From Thermoplasmata archaeon (lineage in GTDB: Archaea > Thermoplasmatota > Thermoplasmata > Thermoplasmatales > ARK-15), in NCBI GenBank assembly GCA_023261755.1, contig JAGDXS010000038.1:1-40516 (forward strand): a stretch of 40,516 nt of DNA. Direction: 5' to 3'. Below are positions 27,964-36,195 of the stretch, in pieces. The notes beneath the pieces are model-generated. The model made no database searches and was not told the DNA's origin. It saw only the letters and a list, made by a program, of their open reading frames with translations. Numbering within the stretch: position 1 is the stretch's first letter; every line of letters starts with the position of its first letter. The position numbers and the translations under genes are program-made.

Positions 27964-29967
27964 ATGGAAAATTCATTTATTGAAAAATTAAAGGAAAAAT
28001 TCGGCATAAAGGAATTCTATGAACCACAGGAAGAGGCTATTAAAAAAATAATGGGGGGTAAGAACGTTGTCATATCTATGCCTACAGCAAGTGGAAAGAC
28101 AATTATTGCTTATGCTGCAATAATGAGAGCTCTGAAATTAGGCATGAAGGCACTTTACATGGTTCCTTTAAGAGCTTTGGCAATGGAAAAATTTGAGGAA
28201 TTGAACAGTACTATTGGTAAAGAATACAAAATAATTCTTTCAATGGGTGATTTTGATACAAGCTCTGATGAGCTTAAATCTGCAGATGTTGTAGTAGCAG
28301 TGTTCGAAAAAATAGATTCAGTATTGAGGCACGATCCAGAGTATATTTACAATATTGGTGTTATAGTAGCGGATGAAGTGCACATACTTCAAGATCCTGG
28401 AAGGGGCCCAACTCTTGAAATGATACTCACAAGGTTAAAGTATGTTAATAATCAAGTTCAGCTCGTGGCACTATCTGCCACAATTAAAAATTATTATGAA
28501 ATAGCGGATTGGCTTAATGCTGATATTGTTTATAGTGAATTCAGGCCTGTTCCATTAAGATTAGGCATATATTCCAATGGTGTTTTAAAATTTGAGGATG
28601 GATTAAGTATTAGAATTAAGGAGGATAATATTACAATAGGCAACCTTGTTAAGAGATCGCTAGAGAATCATGGTCAGGTTTTAGTGTTTGTTAATACAAG
28701 GACAAGGGCTGAAAATTTGGCATACAAAATTGGTAATATAATTAATGAATATGCTGAAAAAATTGAGTTACCACAGGTAATAGATGAGGATTCAAACATA
28801 TATGATGAAAAAATAAAGAGTGTAATGAAATTTGGTGCGTGTTTTCACCACGCAGGTTTATCCAATGTGCAAAGAAAATTTGTTGAGAAGAATTTTAAGG
28901 AAGGCAAAATAAAATGTTTGGTGGCAACGCCAACTCTAGCTGCTGGTGTAAATCTTCCTGCTAGGACAGTCATAGTTAGAGATATTTCCAGATTTACAGA
29001 GGATGGAATGGTCGAAATTCCTGCATTTGAGATAAAGCAAATGTTAGGTAGGGCAGGCAGGCCGAAATACGATTCCTACGGCGAGGGCATAATAGTGTCT
29101 AAGAAGGCCAATAAGGAACTGAAGGAATTTAAGGAAATAGATGATATTGAATCTCAGCTTGAAAATAAACAATCATTGAGAATGCATGTATTGGGTTTAA
29201 TTGCATCCGGAATAGTTGAAAGTGAGGAGGATGTAATCAACTTTTTTAATAAAACTTTTCTAGCATACAGGGGTGCGGAAGATCTTGAATATTTTATTTC
29301 AGACACTCTCAACTTCCTTGAAAATGAAGAACTTGTAACTAATGTAAGAAAATTGAGAGCAACCCCTTTCGGCAAAATGATATCTGACCTTTACCTTGAT
29401 CCTGTAACAGGTATAGCATTCAGAAATTCTCTTGAATATCCTTACTCTGACCTCTATGCGCTTTATGTTATTTCAAGTGTTGGGGAAATGGTGCCTTTGA
29501 TTTCAAAAGACGAGGAATATGAAATTCCTGATCATCCGGGTTTTGAAAGATTTGATAAAAATGCATTTAAAACAGCTCTTATGCTTCAAGCTTGGATGAA
29601 TGAAACAGATATGAATGATATTTTAACAGAATTTAACATAGGGCCGGGTGATGTTCACATGCGCGTAGAACTCGCAGACTGGCTATTGTATTCATATACA
29701 AAGCTTTCAATGCTTGAAAAATATTCACATTCAAGGGATATTGAAAATCTGTGGAGAAGGGTGAGGCATGGAGTGAGACCTGAACTTTTAGAATTGGTAA
29801 GGCTGAAAAACATTGGTAGAATGAGGGCAAGGAGGCTTTACAACTTGGGTTATAGATCTTTAAAAGATATTGCAAACGCAGATCCTAAAAAATTGTCCAT
29901 GATACCTGGCATAGGGGAAAAGTTGGCTAAATCCATTGTAAATGAGGCAAATAATATAAAAATATAG
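27964..29967 (+). CDS. hel308: Hel308-family superfamily 2 DNA helicase
   Basis: This 667-residue helicase has the Q motif (YEPQEEAI), Walker A PTASGKT (40-46), DEVH box (137-140), motif III SAT, and motif VI QMLGRAGRPKYD. The winged-helix and ratchet domains follow, with a C-terminal helix-hairpin-helix (LKNIGRMRARRLYNLG, then MIPGIGEKLAKSI). This matches archaeal Hel308, a 3'-5' helicase that acts at stalled replication forks. It is slightly shorter than the usual 690-720 residues. It starts 27 bp from alaS on the other strand, so the two share a very short promoter region. Confidence 0.92.
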   Translation: MENSFIEKLKEKFGIKEFYEPQEEAIKKIMGGKNVVISMPTASGKTIIAYAAIMRALKLGMKALYMVPLRALAMEKFEELNSTIGKEYKIILSMGDFDTSSDELKSADVVVAVFEKIDSVLRHDPEYIYNIGVIVADEVHILQDPGRGPTLEMILTRLKYVNNQVQLVALSATIKNYYEIADWLNADIVYSEFRPVPLRLGIYSNGVLKFEDGLSIRIKEDNITIGNLVKRSLENHGQVLVFVNTRTRAENLAYKIGNIINEYAEKIELPQVIDEDSNIYDEKIKSVMKFGACFHHAGLSNVQRKFVEKNFKEGKIKCLVATPTLAAGVNLPARTVIVRDISRFTEDGMVEIPAFEIKQMLGRAGRPKYDSYGEGIIVSKKANKELKEFKEIDDIESQLENKQSLRMHVLGLIASGIVESEEDVINFFNKTFLAYRGAEDLEYFISDTLNFLENEELVTNVRKLRATPFGKMISDLYLDPVTGIAFRNSLEYPYSDLYALYVISSVGEMVPLISKDEEYEIPDHPGFERFDKNAFKTALMLQAWMNETDMNDILTEFNIGPGDVHMRVELADWLLYSYTKLSMLEKYSHSRDIENLWRRVRHGVRPELLELVRLKNIGRMRARRLYNLGYRSLKDIANADPKKLSMIPGIGEKLAKSIVNEANNIKI

Positions 29968-30010
29968 TATATTAAAAAATGTTTAAATAATGGATACTAT
30001 ACAATGATTG

Positions 30011-30520
30011 ATGGAAGACGGAGAAACTCTATGGAAGATTGGTGTTATCGGTGAAAGAGGCGTAGGCAAAACATCCTTGATTAACAGGTTTGTGTACGAC
30101 AGCTTTACAAACAGTTCATCGGGCGAATTTACATCCCAATTTATAAAGAAAAAAGTGGATTGCGGTGAAAAATGTGTTGAAACTCTTTTAATGGAAATAG
30201 ATCCTAAAAATCTTTCACCTAGAAAGATCATAGGCACAAAGGCCATGATAATTATAGGTGATGTAACAAATATTGACACAATAGATTCAATGGAAAAGTT
30301 GGGAGAAAGGATACAGGAAATAAATCCTAAGACAAAACTTATTTTCATAGCTAACAAGTCAGATTTGAAATACATGGCCCAGTACTGGGTAGATGAGGTA
30401 AAGTGCATTGCAGAAAAATATAATGGCATTGTGTACGGAGTTGTAAGTGCAAAAACTGGAGAGAATGTAAAAGAAGGATTTTCCTTTATGTGCCATAAAA
30501 TAATAAAATTGAGTGTATGA
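30011..30520 (+). CDS. Ras/Rab-like small GTPase with degenerate G3
   Basis: This 169-residue protein has P-loop G1 GERGVGKT (14-21), G4 NKSD (115-118) and G5 SAK (146-148), the layout of Ras-superfamily GTPases. The G3 site, normally DxxG after strand 3, reads D64-P-K-N, so the Gly that contacts the gamma phosphate is missing. The start is ATG 30011 (a TTG lies one codon upstream). A GTTTAAATA box at about 29980-29988 is 26 bp before it. Its stop overlaps the endA start (ATGA), so the two are translationally coupled. The role is unknown, and nucleotide hydrolysis may be slow or partner-dependent. Confidence 0.75.
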   Translation: MEDGETLWKIGVIGERGVGKTSLINRFVYDSFTNSSSGEFTSQFIKKKVDCGEKCVETLLMEIDPKNLSPRKIIGTKAMIIIGDVTNIDTIDSMEKLGERIQEINPKTKLIFIANKSDLKYMAQYWVDEVKCIAEKYNGIVYGVVSAKTGENVKEGFSFMCHKIIKLSV

Positions 30521-31245
30521 AATTTTTAATAAAAAATGGAAATATTGTAGTCTTGGATAGTAATGAAATAAAGAAATTACAATCACAGGGCTATTATGTA
30601 CATGGTAAGCTTGGTATTATAGACCCAATTGAAGCCCTTTTTTTGATTGAAGAAAAAAATGCGAAAATATTTTCAGGTGGCAATGAACTTGGTAAAGAAG
30701 AAATAATAAAATTACTTAATATAAATATAAAAAAATACTATGCCTACAAAGATCTTAAAAAAAGAGGATACAATTTTTCAATGAAGGAAGAAAGCATAAT
30801 TTTAAAAAATGGCGAAAAGATTCCATTTTTTTTATATTATCCTATGAATGAGGCAAACTTTTACAGAGAAAGGGGATTCATAGCAATAGTTGATGATGAT
30901 CTCGATCTTACATATTTTATTTATAGCCACGAAGATCCCATAGGGAATGCGAATGAAAATAAAAAGATAATTTTTATTGATGATAAAAAAAGAATACTCT
31001 ATGAAGATCTTGTTGAAAGGAAATTCAAAATGAATTCTGGTCTAAAATTCGGTACTGAATTCATCGCATATGAAAACAACAATGATGAGCATTCAAAATA
31101 TATGGTAAAAATTTTAAGGCCAGGTATGCAATGGATAGAAATGGCAGGTCTTGCAAGGGTTGCAAACGGTGTTAGAAAAAAGTTGTTGATTGCAGTAATT
31201 AATGGTAAAATTAACTATTTTTCATTTTCCTGGTTCAGGGCATAG
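30517..31245 (+). CDS. endA: tRNA-splicing endonuclease, homodimeric two-repeat form
   Basis: This 242-residue EndA removes introns from tRNA and rRNA precursors at bulge-helix-bulge sites. The C-terminal catalytic repeat has KFKMNSGLKFGTEFIAYE with Y185, H192 in EHSKYMV, and K221/K222 in VRKKLLIAV, the Tyr-His-Lys triad. The N-terminal repeat (YYAYKDLKKRGYNF onward) keeps the fold but lacks the triad, as in alpha-2 enzymes of Archaeoglobus and Thermoplasma. It is shorter than those (about 290-305 residues), mostly at the N-terminal side. Neither tRNA gene here has an intron. It overlaps the convergent rimI-like gene by 24 bases. Confidence 0.87.
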   Translation: MKFLIKNGNIVVLDSNEIKKLQSQGYYVHGKLGIIDPIEALFLIEEKNAKIFSGGNELGKEEIIKLLNINIKKYYAYKDLKKRGYNFSMKEESIILKNGEKIPFFLYYPMNEANFYRERGFIAIVDDDLDLTYFIYSHEDPIGNANENKKIIFIDDKKRILYEDLVERKFKMNSGLKFGTEFIAYENNNDEHSKYMVKILRPGMQWIEMAGLARVANGVRKKLLIAVINGKINYFSFSWFRA

Positions 31246-31674
31246 ATTTTTTGCCATGAAAATGGCGTTTTTTGAGCCTCTGTAGCTCATTGTATAATAA
31301 TCATTTAAAATTTTTATTTCTTCATAGCCAAGTTTTTTATAAAATTTTATTGCTCTTGTATTTTTTTCCCTTACTTCCAAGACAATCCTTTTCATATTTC
31401 CTGAAACGCACAATTTCTCTAATTCCTTCATTAATATTGATCCTATCCCCTTCCTTTTAAATTTTGGAATCACAGCTATTGATTCTATATGGCATTCATC
31501 AGCATCCTGGTAATAGCTTAAATATCCTTCAGGTTCATCATTCTCATATATTAATGTTTGAGCAGTTAAGAGCATGTACATTATTTCATCATCACCATAT
31601 GCAAACTTGTAAAAAGCTGACTTTTCAATCTTCTTGATTATTTTGAAATCATTTATTGTTCCGTATCTTATCAT
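31222..31674 (-). CDS. RimI/Ard1-like GNAT N-acetyltransferase
   Basis: This 150-residue GNAT has the acetyl-CoA loop RKGIGSIL (family R/Q-x-x-G-x-[GA]), preceded by the ESIAVIPKFK strand and followed by NTRAIKFYKKLGYEE, the usual N-x-x-A-x-x-x-Y-x-x-x-G-[FY] helix. These match archaeal RimI/Ard1 protein N-terminal acetyltransferases. It is a single-domain cytoplasmic enzyme. It is divergent from the 81-residue Cys protein gene and convergent with endA. Substrate assignment (protein N-termini) is by family, not by context. Confidence 0.82.
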   Translation of the reverse strand: MIRYGTINDFKIIKKIEKSAFYKFAYGDDEIMYMLLTAQTLIYENDEPEGYLSYYQDADECHIESIAVIPKFKRKGIGSILMKELEKLCVSGNMKRIVLEVREKNTRAIKFYKKLGYEEIKILNDYYTMSYRGSKNAIFMAKNLCPEPGK

Positions 31675-31746
31675 TAAAACTTTAATTCAATACCACAATA
31701 AAAATTTGTGGAAACATTTTTTATCCTTGAATTATATCTTCATAAT

Positions 31747-31992
31747 ATGGATGTACCAATTGCATCAAAATGCATTTTTTACAGGGAAGGAAAGTGCTAT
31801 TTCGTTGTATCATATCCTACAAAATGCAATTTATGCTTCAATTTTGTCACTTCAGATTCTTCAATAAAAAGAAAATATGGAATAAATAAGGCACTTGTAA
31901 CACTTTATGATATTGTGAAGCTGGATAAGTCTTTCAAGACTCTATTCCCAAGCAGCGGTGATGAAGTCCAAACAATATTTGAAATTGAATAA
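31747..31992 (+). CDS. 81-residue Cys4 protein, unknown function
   Basis: Starting at ATG 31747 this protein carries four Cys near its N-terminus (C9, C16, C25, C28), a spacing that suggests a small metal site, followed by a helical tail (YGINKALVTLYDIVKL). An upstream ATG at 31708 would add 13 hydrophobic residues but lies upstream of the TTTTTTAT box at about 31716-31723, which is 27 bp before 31747, so I reject it. I do not recognise the family. Its stop is one base from the convergent site-2 protease stop. Confidence 0.6.
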   Translation: MDVPIASKCIFYREGKCYFVVSYPTKCNLCFNFVTSDSSIKRKYGINKALVTLYDIVKLDKSFKTLFPSSGDEVQTIFEIE

Positions 31993-31993
31993 C

Positions 31994-33505
31994 CTATAGG
32001 AAATCAAGATATATGAATTGCCAGAGTATTAAAAATACAACAGCAAGGGATAGTGCTATTGAAATGAAATATGCTGTTTTATCTGGGTCTTTAATCCTAA
32101 TTTTTGATAATATTCTTGATATGTAATCTTTGAAAACATAGCCACCATCCAATGGTATCAATGGAAGAACATTCGTAAGACCGAGCATTAAATTTAGCCA
32201 GAAGATCCAATAAAATATGTTTACAACCGGCCAGAAAAGCCAGGATGAAAATGGTGTGGAATATACGCTCTGGAAATATGCTGGAAATGGAGCTAAACCC
32301 ATAAAAGGAAGTGCAATTAAATCTATCATTCCAGTTACAGGCCCAGAAGAAAAAGGATTTGAAACCAATGAAATAATGTTCTTCGGATCAGAATATGAAA
32401 TGTTCATGTACATAACTGTAACACCAAGAAAACCTTTTCCCTTGAAGCTGGGGCTATTATAACCGGGTGCATAACTTTGATAGAATGCATATTTGTCTAT
32501 TAATGTGACATTCTTTTCAATAGTATTTCCATTGTAAAGGAAGATAAAATTTAGCCTTTCGTTCGCTGTTGCATTATCCATAAAATTATAAAAGAATGTT
32601 ATGTTTTTTATTACCATGTTATTAACTTTCAGAAAAATAAAACCTGGCTTAATGCCTGAATTATAAGCTGGAGTATTTTTTAAAACTTCAGTTACCCAGA
32701 CACCCGAAATTGTATTTATTTTAACTGGGTGTGAATTTCTTATTAATTTTACTTGAACATTCTCTCCCGGATTTAAATTTATATTATTAATCCCAGAAAT
32801 ATTTTTCAATGTTATATTTCCTATCCCTGTTATAAGATCTCCGGGTTGAATATTTTTATTGTAGGAATTTACAACAAGAACTCCTTCCTGAGCTACAGAA
32901 ACATTTGACATGAGAAGAAGAAAAATTAGCAATGCAATTATCATGGCTATTAAATTTGTTGTAGGACCAGCTGCAAATATTTTCATTCTTATTTTTTTGT
33001 CAGATTTCTCAATTTGCTCTTCATCAGGTTCCACAAATGCACCAACTGGAATTATAAACCATAGAATACCAAGGGATTTTATTTTAATGCTGTTCCTAGC
33101 GCTCTGTATTCCGTGAGAAAACTCATGGATTACAACAGCAATAATTAATCCAATTATGCCATAGCTCACAGGTATGTATGGATTTATTCCTGGAAGACCT
33201 ATAATTGCAAGTGGATTTGGTGCAGCGGATTTGGGCAATCCTATTACAAGAATCGCCTCCCAAATAAGGAGAGCGAATGTAAATACCATGGCAATCAATG
33301 TAATATAGATACCTGAAACACCGTAGTAATCCCAAAATTTTTTCTTTGAAATTCTTTCTATTGTTTTTCTGCCCCTTTCAGTGGACATCATCAGGGCAGG
33401 GCCGTATGGCTTTAATTTTTCATATTTTTTAGTTCCTATATAATAAACAAAAATAATCCAAATAAAAATGATTATAAGTATTTCTAGAATTATTGTAAAG
33501 TCCAT
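31994..33505 (-). CDS. Site-2 protease (M50) with PDZ domain
   Basis: This 503-residue membrane protease has the zinc motif HEFSH at 127-131 and the third ligand in PLDGGYVF near residue 455. An extracytoplasmic PDZ-like region lies between (about 205-345, with GDLITGIGN and GFLGVTVMYM). Several hydrophobic helices flank the catalytic helices. PDZ-containing site-2 proteases usually act after a first cleavage of an anchored regulator. The gene starts two bases after the tbp stop codon on the same strand, so it is almost certainly co-transcribed with tbp. The substrate is unknown, and this is the second M50 protease in the window. Confidence 0.87.
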   Translation of the reverse strand: MDFTIILEILIIIFIWIIFVYYIGTKKYEKLKPYGPALMMSTERGRKTIERISKKKFWDYYGVSGIYITLIAMVFTFALLIWEAILVIGLPKSAAPNPLAIIGLPGINPYIPVSYGIIGLIIAVVIHEFSHGIQSARNSIKIKSLGILWFIIPVGAFVEPDEEQIEKSDKKIRMKIFAAGPTTNLIAMIIALLIFLLLMSNVSVAQEGVLVVNSYNKNIQPGDLITGIGNITLKNISGINNINLNPGENVQVKLIRNSHPVKINTISGVWVTEVLKNTPAYNSGIKPGFIFLKVNNMVIKNITFFYNFMDNATANERLNFIFLYNGNTIEKNVTLIDKYAFYQSYAPGYNSPSFKGKGFLGVTVMYMNISYSDPKNIISLVSNPFSSGPVTGMIDLIALPFMGLAPFPAYFQSVYSTPFSSWLFWPVVNIFYWIFWLNLMLGLTNVLPLIPLDGGYVFKDYISRILSKIRIKDPDKTAYFISIALSLAVVFLILWQFIYLDFL

Positions 33506-33507
33506 GA

Positions 33508-34059
33508 TTACAGGTACCCTATTTTCTTAAGCTCTTCCTTCAACTTGTTTACTGCCTCAAGGATTTCATCATCCTTTTTAGCACCGGTGCAAACAACCTT
33601 TCCAGAACCGAATAAAAGAAGGACTACCTTTGGTTCTTCAACCCTGTAAACGAGGCCAGGAAACTGTTCAGGTTCGTATTCAACATTCTCTAGACCCAAA
33701 CTCATGGCAATATCCGTAAGGTTTAAACTCACACCCAGGTCATAAACAGCCACTATGTTCTGAACAATGATCTCTGGGTTGTCATACACATCTATTCCTG
33801 CCTTTCTAAGCTGTGAAACAATTGTCTTGATTGTCCTATTTACAGCATCTAGATCCTTAGCTCCAGTGCAGTTTACCTTTCCACTCCTGAATATGAGAAC
33901 AGCAGTTTTTGGCTCCTGGAGCCTGTAAATAAGTCCTGGAAATTGATCAGGTTCGTATTCAGAACCATCCAACGCCATGGCAATCCTGCTCAAATCCAAT
34001 TTATCTGCAATGGCAGTTGAAGCTACTATGTTTTCTATGGTGATCTTATCATCTTCCAT
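33508..34059 (-). CDS. tbp: TATA-box-binding protein
   Basis: This 183-residue TBP is made of two direct repeats of about 90 residues, with matching EPDQFPGLIYRLQEPK and EPEQFPGLVYRVEEPK segments and paired SGKVNCTGAK / SGKVVCTGAK. The DNA-intercalating Phe pairs are visible (F40/F57 and F133/F148 approximately). It recruits TFB and RNA polymerase to promoters. ATG 34059 is chosen over GTG 34068 because an AAGGTGA ribosome site lies just upstream of the ATG and contains that GTG. A palindromic TATA box sits 34-45 bp upstream. Confidence 0.96.
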   Translation of the reverse strand: MEDDKITIENIVASTAIADKLDLSRIAMALDGSEYEPDQFPGLIYRLQEPKTAVLIFRSGKVNCTGAKDLDAVNRTIKTIVSQLRKAGIDVYDNPEIIVQNIVAVYDLGVSLNLTDIAMSLGLENVEYEPEQFPGLVYRVEEPKVVLLLFGSGKVVCTGAKKDDEILEAVNKLKEELKKIGYL

Positions 34060-34092
34060 TATATTCACCTTCTTGGGAGATTATTAATAAAG

Positions 34093-34104
34093 GGTATATA
34101 TACC
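34093..34104 (-). promoter_or_regulatory. Palindromic TATA box upstream of tbp
   Basis: GGTATATATACC is a perfect 12-bp palindrome centred 39-40 bp before the tbp ATG. With a start site about 25 bp downstream, the mRNA would have a leader of about 12-15 nt containing the AAGGTGA ribosome site. This fits tbp having its own promoter despite the same-strand gene ending at 34109. Confidence 0.55.
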
Positions 34105-34108
34105 TTCG

Positions 34109-34786
34109 TTATTTTTTCTCATAAACATCAAAAAATATGGCTCCACCAAATTTCTTTTCACGTGCAATCAATTTTAAGCCATTGGATTCGAACATTTTCA
34201 CTATTTTTGAATGCTCAGGATATTCTATAAATGTATAAAATAATGTAAAATATTCGTGTATAAGCCTTCCCCTTGTGATTATTAAGGCTGCTAATATTGG
34301 AAGTAAAAATATATATAAATAATAAAAAAATTGAATTAACCTTGAATCGGGTTTTCCAATATCTATAATTATTAATCTTCCACCTTTTGAAATAATTCTT
34401 GATAATTCCTTTGCAGCCTTGACATGAGAAATAGCATCCCTGAATGAAAAACCGCAGGTAACAAGATTAAAATATCCATCGACGAATGGTATGTTCTCAA
34501 ACTTTGCCTGTATTTTTTCTCCATAAGTTTTATTTATTTTGAGCAATTCAATGCTCGGGTCCATTAAAAATGTTTTTTTTGGATTACTTTTTTTAATTAC
34601 CAAATTGGCCATTGTCCCTGGACCTGTTCCTGCATCGAGGTATTTTTCTGGATCGTTTATAAAATTTAAAGAATGGTCTCTAATTATTTTTTCATTGTCA
34701 AGGCTCATTATTCTATTCATGAGATCATAGAAAGGCTGTAATTTTTCCAAGCTTTTTTCTAAGTCATGCCATCTCTCTTCCTTCAT
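34109..34786 (-). CDS. UbiE/MenG-like SAM methyltransferase
   Basis: This 225-residue class I methyltransferase has the SAM motif LDAGTGPGT at about 50-58, the acidic residue after strand 2 (FLMDPS), and a post-I segment NLVTCGFSFRDAISHVKAAKEL. That segment resembles the UbiE/MenG GLRN-x(n)-A-L-x-E region, followed by GGRLIIIDIGKP. A hydrophobic stretch (about 158-175) fits action on a membrane lipid such as demethylmenaquinone. Quinone methylation is an inference from family likeness. The start overlaps the SelB-like gene by four bases (ATGA), so the two are co-transcribed. Confidence 0.72.
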   Translation of the reverse strand: MKEERWHDLEKSLEKLQPFYDLMNRIMSLDNEKIIRDHSLNFINDPEKYLDAGTGPGTMANLVIKKSNPKKTFLMDPSIELLKINKTYGEKIQAKFENIPFVDGYFNLVTCGFSFRDAISHVKAAKELSRIISKGGRLIIIDIGKPDSRLIQFFYYLYIFLLPILAALIITRGRLIHEYFTLFYTFIEYPEHSKIVKMFESNGLKLIAREKKFGGAIFFDVYEKK

Positions 34787-35703
34787 GAAAGGGCTTTTCC
34801 TCCTCCATATATTCTTGGTACCTTGTCCTGGTGACTTATTACATACATGTCCTGGGTAATTGCAATATCCTGCTCAAAATCAACCAAAATTTTGTCACCT
34901 GAAACGTCTGATACTGTTGCAGGATATTTTCCGAAGTTTGTATATATCTGTATTTTCTGATTATTATACAATAGATCTTTTATTGCATTGTTTCTTTTTA
35001 CTTGAATTTTTAATGATGTTGCTGTCATGAATCTTTCATGTGAAGCTAAAATGGCACCTTTAGGAATATCATCGGGGTTCAGGCCCTTAAGAGCTACACC
35101 GACCCTAGTTCCTATTTCTGCATAATCAACATCAACATCCTGAACCTGTATTGACCTAATCTCCGTCATTTTAGGCCCAGGGTAAACACGCATTTCATCG
35201 TGCTTTTTTATCCTTCCACCTTTTACGAATCCTAATGCAACTGTTCCAACTCCCTTAACAGGAAAAACTTGATCTACTACAATGTAACCCTCACCATCCG
35301 CCTGCCTTTCCTTAAAATTTGTTAAAAAATTCAAGAGATTTTCGTATGTATTTTCAACTATTTCATAATTGGAAATTGATGTATTTTTAATGATCGCTTT
35401 TAGTTGCGAAACCTTATCCTGATCTATTAAAAATATTCCTTTTTCAATATTGAATGCGTCCAGAGCAAGTAAAACTTCACCAAGATCTTTATCAAATTGG
35501 TTCACCTGTACCATAGCTGCATCAGATACTGAGGCAGAAAGTAAAAGTGGTGCAATCCTTTCAGGAAACTTGAAGGGCAGAAGAAATGTAAAAACAGCAT
35601 TGTCACTTTTCCTATTGTAATATCTAATATCTGTTTCCGATCCCTGTTTTCCTATCTTTTTAAGCATTTCTTCATCCATATAGGATAAAATTGTATAGTT
35701 CAT
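34783..35703 (-). CDS. SelB/EF-Tu-like protein lacking GTPase motifs
   Basis: This 306-residue protein has an N-terminal domain (about 1-125) of G-domain size, with no P-loop, DxxG or NKxD. Beta-barrel domains resembling EF-Tu/SelB domains 2 and 3 follow (VFPVKGVGTVALGFVKGGRIKKHDEMRVYPG; ALKGLNPDDIPKGAILAS). The domain-2 signature G-x-G-T-V-x-x-G is clear. It resembles the archaeal SelB-like family (aSelBL) described by comparative genomics as a broadly distributed protein without conserved GTPase motifs. A role in translation is likely but undefined. A TTATATAATA box about 23 bp upstream supports the leaderless start 35703. No selenocysteine genes are present. Confidence 0.72.
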   Translation of the reverse strand: MNYTILSYMDEEMLKKIGKQGSETDIRYYNRKSDNAVFTFLLPFKFPERIAPLLLSASVSDAAMVQVNQFDKDLGEVLLALDAFNIEKGIFLIDQDKVSQLKAIIKNTSISNYEIVENTYENLLNFLTNFKERQADGEGYIVVDQVFPVKGVGTVALGFVKGGRIKKHDEMRVYPGPKMTEIRSIQVQDVDVDYAEIGTRVGVALKGLNPDDIPKGAILASHERFMTATSLKIQVKRNNAIKDLLYNNQKIQIYTNFGKYPATVSDVSGDKILVDFEQDIAITQDMYVISHQDKVPRIYGGGKALS

Positions 35704-35788
35704 GAATTGTGATATGTTTTTATTATATAAAAAATGTTTATTTCCAAATTAATTAAAGGGAAAATTTATGAACTTCCTGAAAATCTAG

Positions 35789-35800
35789 TTTTTTAAATAT
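35789..35800 (+). promoter_or_regulatory. TATA-like element before tRNA-Thr(CGU)
   Basis: TTTTTTAAATAT lies only about 17 bp before the mature tRNA, roughly 12 bp closer than the similar element before the other tRNA-Thr. The assignment is therefore weak. Confidence 0.3.
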
Positions 35801-35811
35801 CAATATTATAT

Positions 35812-35884
35812 GCCACCGTAGCTCAGCAGGTAGAGCGGCTGATTCGTAATCAGCAGGTCGGGGGTTCAAACCCCTCCGGTGGCT
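35812..35884 (+). tRNA. tRNA-Thr (anticodon CGU)
   Basis: The 73-nt cloverleaf has the same acceptor stem (GCCACCG/CGGTGGC) and anticodon stem as the UGU isoacceptor. Its anticodon loop is TTCGTAA (anticodon CGT) and its T loop is the canonical TTCAAAC, closed by GGGGG/CCCTC. The discriminator is U73, with no encoded CCA and no intron. The two genes differ only in the D loop, anticodon loop and T loop, which indicates duplication or gene conversion of one ancestor. Confidence 0.96.
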
Positions 35885-35927
35885 CTCCTAGATTAAGTTT
35901 TTATAATTGATCTATTTCTTTAAATCA

Positions 35928-36158
35928 ATGCATATAAAGGTCTATTATTATGGCATATATGCAAAGATTGTTAAAAAAGAATCTGAAATAATTGAATTTG
36001 ATGGTAAAACGCTTAACGATTTCAAAGAATTTTTATTTAAAAAATATCCTGAATTATTGGATACAAATCCAATAATCTCTGCCAATTTCAAAACAAATAA
36101 TAAAGAATTGGATGAAAATGATGAAATAATAGTCATGGCACCAGGTCCTGGAGGATGA
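35928..36158 (+). CDS. MoaD/ThiS/SAMP-like ubiquitin-fold protein
   Basis: This 76-residue beta-grasp protein ends in the PGPGG tail, with the C-terminal Gly-Gly that an E1-like enzyme adenylates. Segments KVYYYGIYAKIV, FKEFLFKKYPEL and ELDENDEIIVMAPGPGG match MoaD/SAMP proteins. It could donate sulfur to molybdopterin or tRNA thiolation, or be conjugated to proteins. No E1, MoaE or Moa gene is in the window. ATG 35928 is preferred over TTG 35907, because a TTATAATTGA box is centred 24 bp before it and the family starts at this Met. Confidence 0.82.
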   Translation: MHIKVYYYGIYAKIVKKESEIIEFDGKTLNDFKEFLFKKYPELLDTNPIISANFKTNNKELDENDEIIVMAPGPGG

Positions 36159-36165
36159 AATTAAT

Positions 36166-36175
36166 TTTAAATATA
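36166..36175 (+). promoter_or_regulatory. TATA-like box of the MBL-fold gene
   Basis: TTTAAATATA is centred about 26 bp before ATG 36196, consistent with a leaderless transcript. Confidence 0.45.
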
Positions 36176-36195
36176 TCTAAACGATTCTTCTCAAT

